NCBI GenBank assembly: GCA_045039925.1
Contig: CP108400.1
Location: 4,526,001-4,590,000, forward strand
Direction of reading: 5' to 3'
DNA from: Yinghuangia sp045039925
Lineage (GTDB): Bacteria > Actinomycetota > Actinomycetes > Streptomycetales > Streptomycetaceae
Length of the DNA: 64,000 nt
In this document: positions 59,418 to 64,000 of the stretch, one piece after another
Layout of the letters: each line of letters opens with the position of its first letter
Numbering within the stretch: the first letter of the stretch is position 1
Made by a program: the position numbers and the translations under genes
The notes under the pieces: model-generated
Seen by the model: only the letters and a program-made list of their open reading frames with translations
What the model was told of the DNA's origin: nothing
Databases searched by the model: none

Positions 59418-59467
59418 AAGAGCGGCCCACAGGCCCGGGTGCGTGTCCGGGTCGGTGGGCCGCTCTT
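59418..59467. terminator. 13-bp hairpin downstream of acyl-CoA dehydrogenase operon
   Basis: Arms AAGAGCGGCCCAC at 59418-59430 and its complement at 59455-59467, 90 bp past the stop of the minus-strand dehydrogenase gene. Confidence 0.7.
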
Positions 59468-59518
59468 CGGGCCGTGGCGGGGCGCTGCCCTGATGGATCC
59501 CCGCTACGGAGTCGTGTG

Positions 59519-59533
59519 GTGACGGTACGTCAG
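59519..59533. promoter_or_regulatory. TGACG-N3-CGTCA palindrome (site 5)
   Basis: GTGACGGTACGTCAG has the same 13-bp core as site 4. It lies just past the acyl-CoA dehydrogenase stop and 240 bp upstream of the hydratase start, with a terminator-like hairpin between, so its target is unclear. Confidence 0.6.
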
Positions 59534-59553
59534 CAACCGCCCGTCACCGTCGC

Positions 59554-60600
59554 TCAGAAGCCGGGCGTGAGCGGCGCCGGGGCCTCCGAGAGCAGGTCGG
59601 CCGCCACGCGTGCGCGGTGGTGGCCGGAGTCGCCCCACGCCGCACCCAGCGCCCAGGCGCGCTTCATGAAGAGCTGGAGGTCGTGCTCCTCCGTGTACCC
59701 GATCGCCCCGTGCACCTGGAGCGAGTTGCGGGCCGCGAGGTCGGCGGCCTCCGCCGCGTAGATCTTCGCCATCGACACGTCGCGGGCGGCCGACGGCAGG
59801 TCGCGGGCCAGCGAGTACGCGGCGCGCATCACCACGGGCCGGGCGAACTCGATCTTGATCAGGACGTTCGCCAGGTGGTGCTGCACCGACTGGTGCGTGC
59901 CGATCAGGACGCCGCGCTGCACGCGCTGCTTGGCGTACTCGACGCCCATGTCCAGCATCCGCTTCGCAAGTCCCAGCAGCAGTGCCGAGGCGCCCAGCGC
60001 GCCGCGGTCCGCGGCCCGGGCGAGCGCCGCCGCCGCGGCCGGACCGGAGGCCACGAGGCTTTCCGGCTCCGGCGCGAAGCCGACGCGGAACAGCTTGCGA
60101 CTGCGGTCCACCGAGCGCTGCGCGACGAGGTCGTGGTCGGCGGGGTTCGCCACGTGGACCTCGGCGTCCCCGGACGCGTTGACGAGGCCCACCACCAGCA
60201 CGTCCGCCGTCGCGGCCTCGATCGCGAACGGCTGTCCCGGCAGCAGCACCGACGCCGTCGCCTCGCCCGACGCGATCTTCTCCAGCCACCCGGCGCCGGG
60301 GGCGAACTCGGCCAGCAGTCCGGCGGCGACCGCGGATTCGAGCAGGGGCTCGGGCAGCGCCGCGTACCCCGCCTGCTCCAGGACCGCCGACAGTTCCTCG
60401 TCGGTCAGGCCCAGGCCGTCCTGCTCCTCGGGGACCACCAGGCCGGTCACGCCGATCTTCGCCAGCTCGGCCCAGCGCGCCGACACGGCGGTGTCCGCCG
60501 CCCACGCGGCGCGCAGGTGCTCGGTGGTGCAGCTCGCGGCCAGGAAGTCCCGCACGGTCTCCCGGAACAGCTGCTGGTCCTCAGTGAATGCCAGACGCAT
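59554..60600 (-). CDS. Acyl-CoA dehydrogenase, small subunit type
   Basis: A 348-residue acyl-CoA dehydrogenase homologue. The N-terminal helical domain (LAFTEDQQLFRETVRDFLA), the IGVTGLVVPEEQDGLGL turn, and the C-terminal VEYAKQRVQRGVLIGTHQSVQH and HGAIGYTEEHDLQLFMKRA segments are clear. The middle beta-domain is diverged and shortened, typical of the partner subunit in alpha2beta2 dehydrogenases such as FadE28/FadE29. It lies 35 bp after the 388-residue partner gene on the same strand. ATG follows AAGGAA. Confidence 0.88.
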   Translation of the reverse strand: MRLAFTEDQQLFRETVRDFLAASCTTEHLRAAWAADTAVSARWAELAKIGVTGLVVPEEQDGLGLTDEELSAVLEQAGYAALPEPLLESAVAAGLLAEFAPGAGWLEKIASGEATASVLLPGQPFAIEAATADVLVVGLVNASGDAEVHVANPADHDLVAQRSVDRSRKLFRVGFAPEPESLVASGPAAAAALARAADRGALGASALLLGLAKRMLDMGVEYAKQRVQRGVLIGTHQSVQHHLANVLIKIEFARPVVMRAAYSLARDLPSAARDVSMAKIYAAEAADLAARNSLQVHGAIGYTEEHDLQLFMKRAWALGAAWGDSGHHRARVAADLLSEAPAPLTPGF

Positions 60601-60635
60601 CGTCAGATTCCTTTGCTCGCTTGGCCCGGGACTGC

Positions 60636-61802
60636 CTACTTGGCCCGAGGGAGGCCGAGGATGCGTTCCGCGATCGTGTTGCGCTGGATCTCGTTGGTGC
60701 CCGCGTAGATCGGGCCGCCGAGGGCGAAGAGGAAGCCGTCCAGCCAGCGCGCGCCGTCGACGGCGTCGGGCGAGCCCTCGTCGAGTTCGCCGTACCCGCC
60801 GAGCAGACGCAGTGCGGTGGCGTGCAGCTCGACGTCCATCTGCGACCAGAAGACCTTGTTGATGGACGAGTCCGCGCCGATCTGGCCGCCGTCCAGCAGC
60901 TTGGTGACGGTGCCGAAGGTGAACAGGCGGTACGCCTCCGCGTCCATCCACGCCTGCACCGCCGCGTCGCGCAGCACCTGGTCGCCGGCGCCGCGCTCCT
61001 TGTACAGCTCCAGCAGGCGGTCCGCGGGGGCCAGGAAGCGGCCCGGGCTGCGCAGGTTGAGGCCGCGCTCGCTGCCGGTCGTGGCGATCATGATCTTCCA
61101 GCCCTCGCCCGCGCCGCCGAGGACGTCGGCGTCCGGGACGAAGACGTCGTCGAGGAAGACCTCGGCGAAGCCGGGCTCGCCGTCGAGCTGCGGGATCGGG
61201 CGTACGGTCACCCCGGGCGAGGCCAGGTCGACCGTGAAGTACGTCAGCCCGTGGTGCCGCCGCGACTCCGGGTCGGTGCGGAAGAGCCCGAAGAGGCGGT
61301 GCCCGTAGGTGCCGCGCGAGCTCCAGATCTTCTGCCCGTTCAGCACCCACCCGCCGCGCTCCTCGTCGCGGTCCGCGCGCGAGCGCACGTTGGCGAGGTC
61401 GGACCCGGCCTCCGGCTCGGACCAGCCCTGCACCCAGATCTCCTCGCCGGAGGCCATCTTGGGCAGGTAGCGGTCCTGCTGCTCCTTGGACCCGAACTCG
61501 AACACGGTCGGGGCGAAGAGGAAGATGCCGTTCTGGCTCACCCGGCCGGGCGCGCCCGCGCGGTAGTACTCCTCCTCGAAGATCAGCCACTCGGTGAGGC
61601 CGGCCTCGCGCCCGCCGTACGCCTTGGGCCACGAGACGACCGCCCAGCGGGCGTCGAAGAGCTTCTTCTCCCACTCCTGGTGGAGCCGGAAGCCCTCCTC
61701 CGTGTCCATGGAGGGCAGGGGGGCGGCCGGAACGTTGGCCTCCAGCCAGGAGCGGACCTCCTGCCGGAATTCCTGCTCCTTCGGTGAGAACTCGAGATCC
61801 AC
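60636..61802 (-). CDS. Acyl-CoA dehydrogenase, large subunit type
   Basis: A 388-residue dehydrogenase. WVQGWSEPEAGSDLANVRSRA and GWVLNGQKIWSSRGTYG form the FAD/substrate site, and YAGTNEIQRNTIAERILGLPR closes the protein. In the last motif the usual base Glu before GTNEIQ is Ala, as in heteromeric steroid-type dehydrogenases whose active site is built from both subunits. GTG 61802 is 7 nt from GAGGAG and is preferred to the GTG at 61817. It is divergent from the thiolase gene, with a perfect palindrome between. Confidence 0.88.
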   Translation of the reverse strand: MDLEFSPKEQEFRQEVRSWLEANVPAAPLPSMDTEEGFRLHQEWEKKLFDARWAVVSWPKAYGGREAGLTEWLIFEEEYYRAGAPGRVSQNGIFLFAPTVFEFGSKEQQDRYLPKMASGEEIWVQGWSEPEAGSDLANVRSRADRDEERGGWVLNGQKIWSSRGTYGHRLFGLFRTDPESRRHHGLTYFTVDLASPGVTVRPIPQLDGEPGFAEVFLDDVFVPDADVLGGAGEGWKIMIATTGSERGLNLRSPGRFLAPADRLLELYKERGAGDQVLRDAAVQAWMDAEAYRLFTFGTVTKLLDGGQIGADSSINKVFWSQMDVELHATALRLLGGYGELDEGSPDAVDGARWLDGFLFALGGPIYAGTNEIQRNTIAERILGLPRAK

Positions 61803-61862
61803 CGGGACACTCCTCACACTGCTCGCGTCTTCGGCGTTTCGCCGGGCGCGGGTAGCATATAA

Positions 61863-61877
61863 CTGACGGACCGTCAG
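61863..61877. promoter_or_regulatory. TGACG-N3-CGTCA palindrome (site 6) between dehydrogenase and thiolase genes
   Basis: CTGACGG-A-CCGTCAG is a perfect 15-bp palindrome, 61 bp from the dehydrogenase start and 82 bp from the thiolase start. Confidence 0.75.
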
Positions 61878-61905
61878 GTCAGTCGTTCAGGCGGTGTCCG
61901 TTACG

Positions 61906-61944
61906 TCACTCCGGTACATCACTCCTGTACATCACTCCGGGAGA
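61906..61944. repeat. 13-bp tandem repeat x3 in thiolase leader
   Basis: TCACTCCGGTACA, TCACTCCTGTACA and a third copy TCACTCCGGGAGA follow each other; the third provides the start of the ribosome-site region. Confidence 0.8.
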
Positions 61945-61958
61945 GCTTGGGAGAGCCG

Positions 61959-63125
61959 ATGCCCGAGGCATACATCGTCGAGGCGGTCCGTACGCCGGTC
62001 GGCCGCAAGAAGGGCTCCCTCGCGGGCGTCCACCCGGCGGACCTGGGGGCGCACACCCTCAAGGCCGTCGTGGAGCGCAGCGGCATCGACCCGGACACGG
62101 TCGAGGACGTCATGCTCGGCTGCGTCGACGCGATCGGCCCGCAGGCGGGCAACATAGCCCGCACCGCGTGGCTCGCGGCCGGCTTCTCCGAGGCCGTCCC
62201 GGGCGTCACGATCGACCGCCAGTGCGGGTCGTCGCAGCAGGCCGTCCACTTCGCCGCGCAGGCGGTCATGTCGGGCACGAACGACGTGGTCATCGCGGGC
62301 GGCGTGCAGAACATGAACCAGATCCCGATCTCGGCGGCCATGACCTCGGCCCGGCAGTTCGGCTTCACCGACCCGTTCTCCGGCTCGAAGGGCTGGGTCG
62401 ACCGCTACGGCGACGAGCCGGTCGACCAGTTCTACGGCGCCGAGCTGATCGCCAAGCGCTGGGGCATCACGCGCCGCGAGATGGAGGAGTTCGCCCTCGC
62501 CTCGCACGAGCGCGCGCTGCACGCGATCGACAACGGCTTCTTCGCCAAGGAGATCGCCCCGATCGACGTCGACGGCACCTCCGTCGCCACCGACGAGCCG
62601 CCGCGCCGGGGCACCACCCTGGAGAAGATGGCCGAGCTCAAGGTGCTCATGGAGGACGGCAGCATGACCGCCGCCGTCGCCTCGCAGATCGCGGACGGCT
62701 CGGCCGCCCTGCTGATCGTCTCCGAGCGCGCCCTGGAGCGGTACAACCTCACCCCGCGCGCCCGCATCCACCACATCAGCGTCCGCGGCGGCTCCCCGAT
62801 CGAGATGCTCTCCGCACCGATCCCGGCCACCGAGTACGCCTTCGCCAAGACCGGCCTGACCATCGACGACATCGACACCGTCGAGATCAACGAGGCGTTC
62901 GCCCCGGTCGTCCTGTCCTGGATGAAGGACATCAAGGCCGACCACGCCAAGGTCAACCCCGACGGCGGCGCGATCGCCCTCGGCCACCCCCTCGGCGCCA
63001 CCGGCGCCCGCCTGATGACCACCCTCCTGCACCGCCTGGAACGCACCGGCGGCCGCTACGGCCTCCAGACCATGTGCGAAGGCGGCGGCCTAGCCAACGT
63101 CACCATAATCGAACGCCTCGGCTGA
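61959..63125 (+). CDS. FadA6-like acetyl-CoA acetyltransferase (thiolase)
   Basis: A 388-residue degradative thiolase with all catalytic residues: nucleophile Cys89 in DRQCGSSQQA, the His in GGAIALGHPLGATGAR, the NEAFAPV loop, and Cys in MCEGGGLANVTIIERLG. GCVDAIGPQAGNIAR, GVQNMNQIPIS and ARIHHISVRG closely recall mycobacterial FadA6/FadA5 of steroid catabolism (recalled, not searched). It cleaves 3-ketoacyl-CoA in the last step of a beta-oxidation turn. ATG 61959 follows GGGAGAG; the frame is open to a TTG at 61947. It shares a promoter region and operator with the dehydrogenase pair. Confidence 0.9.
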   Translation: MPEAYIVEAVRTPVGRKKGSLAGVHPADLGAHTLKAVVERSGIDPDTVEDVMLGCVDAIGPQAGNIARTAWLAAGFSEAVPGVTIDRQCGSSQQAVHFAAQAVMSGTNDVVIAGGVQNMNQIPISAAMTSARQFGFTDPFSGSKGWVDRYGDEPVDQFYGAELIAKRWGITRREMEEFALASHERALHAIDNGFFAKEIAPIDVDGTSVATDEPPRRGTTLEKMAELKVLMEDGSMTAAVASQIADGSAALLIVSERALERYNLTPRARIHHISVRGGSPIEMLSAPIPATEYAFAKTGLTIDDIDTVEINEAFAPVVLSWMKDIKADHAKVNPDGGAIALGHPLGATGARLMTTLLHRLERTGGRYGLQTMCEGGGLANVTIIERLG

Positions 63126-63138
63126 CCCGCCCCGCGTC

Positions 63139-63172
63139 AGGGCGGCCGTTCCCACCCCGGAACGGCCGCCCT
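63139..63172. terminator. 14-bp hairpin terminator after thiolase gene
   Basis: Arms AGGGCGGCCGTTCC at 63139-63152 and its complement at 63159-63172, with a 6-nt loop. Confidence 0.8.
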
Positions 63173-63307
63173 TCGCCGTCCCGCAGTCCGAGCCCTGCCG
63201 GTCACGACCGTCGGCACAGCCAGGAATGCGGCAACTGCATGTGTCTTGAAAGTCGTCCGTCCCTCCCCAGGTGTGTGCTCCCTCGCGCGTTCGATCAACT
63301 CACGGCA

Positions 63308-63988
63308 CTAGGAAAGCTCTGAGGACTTCTCCAGGGATTTGGACGGCTCGGCCGTCGGGCCTGGTGGCAGTTCTGGAGGGTGGTGGGGCACCGGGCTGCT
63401 TCCGGGCGTCTGGTGTGGCTGCCCTGGCTGCCGGTCAGGGGACGCCGATCGGCTTGCGGCGAACAAGGGGTTCGCCGAGGTCTGCTCGGCGAACGCCCTC
63501 ACGCCGTGCCAGGCGGGGCCCTTGTCGAGCCCCTTTGTCGCCATTGCCAACACGGCCTGGATCTCGGCGTCCTGCGCGGCGTCGGGTATCGGGTTGGTGA
63601 TCCCGCCGGCTTCGGCGGCGAGCTTGGCGGCCTTGGTCGAGGACGATCGGTCGTGGCCCTTGTCGACGGGGAGGGCCGGCGGAACGACCACGTCGACGGG
63701 CCGCGCCCTGGTGAAAAAGCGCCGAATGCCCGCGGCCCGCGCACGCACGGTGGCCATGACCGTGCCGGTCTCGCGCAAGGCCGGGGTACGCGCCTCGTTG
63801 TGCGGGCGGACGTCGAGCATCGCCCGCTTGAAGTTCCATCGCCGAGCCCAGTCCTGGGCCAGGTTCTGTCGTCTGTCCTCCGCGGCCTGGCGCTGCGACT
63901 CCGCGAGTCCGTGCCACATCTCGCGTACGCGGTCGTCCCGTTCCGCCTCGGCGGTCTCGGCACGTCGGTCCTCCCAGCGCTCGGCCAT
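63308..63988 (-). CDS. Charged protein of unknown function, possibly continuing past the window
   Basis: 226 residues from the last visible ATG, but the frame stays open to the window edge, so the true start may lie beyond 64000. The N-terminal half is highly charged and probably coiled coil (AERWEDRRAETAEAERDDRV), rich in Arg, Glu and Gln. The C-terminal 50 residues are Pro/Ser-rich and disordered. Such composition is seen in C-terminal parts of plasmid mobilisation proteins and in phage proteins, but no motif supports either. Function unknown. Confidence 0.55.
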   Translation of the reverse strand: MAERWEDRRAETAEAERDDRVREMWHGLAESQRQAAEDRRQNLAQDWARRWNFKRAMLDVRPHNEARTPALRETGTVMATVRARAAGIRRFFTRARPVDVVVPPALPVDKGHDRSSSTKAAKLAAEAGGITNPIPDAAQDAEIQAVLAMATKGLDKGPAWHGVRAFAEQTSANPLFAASRSASPDRQPGQPHQTPGSSPVPHHPPELPPGPTAEPSKSLEKSSELS

Positions 63989-64000
63989 GGTCCGGCGGCG

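Noticed and set aside
1..64000. KstR (TAGAAC...GTTCTA) or KstR2 (AACAAG...CTTGTT) boxes near the steroid-like genes
   Set aside because: None was seen at the relevant promoters by eye; the recurring sites are the different TGACG-N3-CGTCA and CTTG-N7-CAAG palindromes.
1..64000. tRNA genes, riboswitches, insertion sequences or an origin
   Set aside because: No cloverleaf, riboswitch core, transposase frame with inverted ends, or DnaA-box cluster was recognised.

Overview
This 64 kb window is very GC-rich, with GTG starts, GGAGG-type ribosome binding sites and dense gene packing. Its genes for F420 biosynthesis (FbiC), TerD, an FGLLP-type membrane VWA protein, MHYT proteins and LGFP repeats indicate a filamentous actinomycete of Streptomyces type. 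I saw no tRNA, rRNA, CRISPR array or transposase. Most of the window is chromosomal metabolic territory rich in acyl-CoA chemistry.

Layout. 1-5.8 kb: end of a CaiB/BaiF CoA-transferase, a divergent MFS exporter/TetR pair with an array of five operator-like palindromes, a second MFS transporter and a P1-family peptidase. 6.1-9.8 kb: two MHYT membrane proteins flanking an amidase homologue that has lost all three catalytic residues. 10-17.2 kb: leftward genes for a nitronate-monooxygenase-like flavoprotein, two Ltp-type thiolases with a DUF35 partner, a FadD19-like acyl-CoA synthetase and a PIG-L deacetylase. 17.5-23.2 kb: an exported PQQ-type sugar dehydrogenase with PKD and LGFP repeats, a bicupin, an HsaB-like flavin reductase and TerD. 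23.5-29.6 kb: a VWA/FGLLP membrane protein, two related small proteins, an alpha/beta hydrolase, an SRPBCC protein and a YidB-like protein. 29.7-33.1 kb: a tiny secreted protein, a CYP125/142-like P450, an SDR and a MarR regulator. 33.2-37.4 kb: a complete PTS-driven dihydroxyacetone kinase system (DhaM, HPr, DhaK, DhaL, EI). 37.5-42 kb: alcohol dehydrogenase, hexapeptide acyltransferase, exported SurE and an ADP-ribosylglycohydrolase. 42.3-48 kb: fbiC, a D-aminoacylase-like amidohydrolase and an F420-type luciferase-like oxidoreductase. 48-63 kb: enoyl-CoA hydratases, SDR, regulators, an imine-reductase-like enzyme, a FadD3-like ligase, an orphan FtsX-type permease, a double-hotdog hydratase, an acyl-CoA dehydrogenase pair and a FadA6-like thiolase. 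The last 0.7 kb holds an unrecognised charged protein.

How the genes work together. The acyl-CoA genes resemble those that mycobacteria and rhodococci use for steroid side-chain and ring C/D breakdown: FadD19-, FadD3- and FadA6-like proteins, Ltp thiolases plus DUF35, a paired acyl-CoA dehydrogenase, a CYP125/142-like P450 and an HsaB-like flavin reductase. Here they are scattered in small units. A shared palindrome, TGACG-N3-CGTCA, occurs at least six times. Four copies sit at promoters of the FadD3-like/crotonase, acyl-CoA dehydrogenase/thiolase, LLM/crotonase and amidohydrolase units, which suggests one regulator controls them. FbiC would supply the F420 that the LLM protein probably uses.

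Most notable observations: the TGACG-N3-CGTCA candidate regulon, the catalytically dead amidase between two MHYT proteins, the split DHA phosphorelay, and several genes whose 3' ends carry short tandem repeats running across the stop codon.
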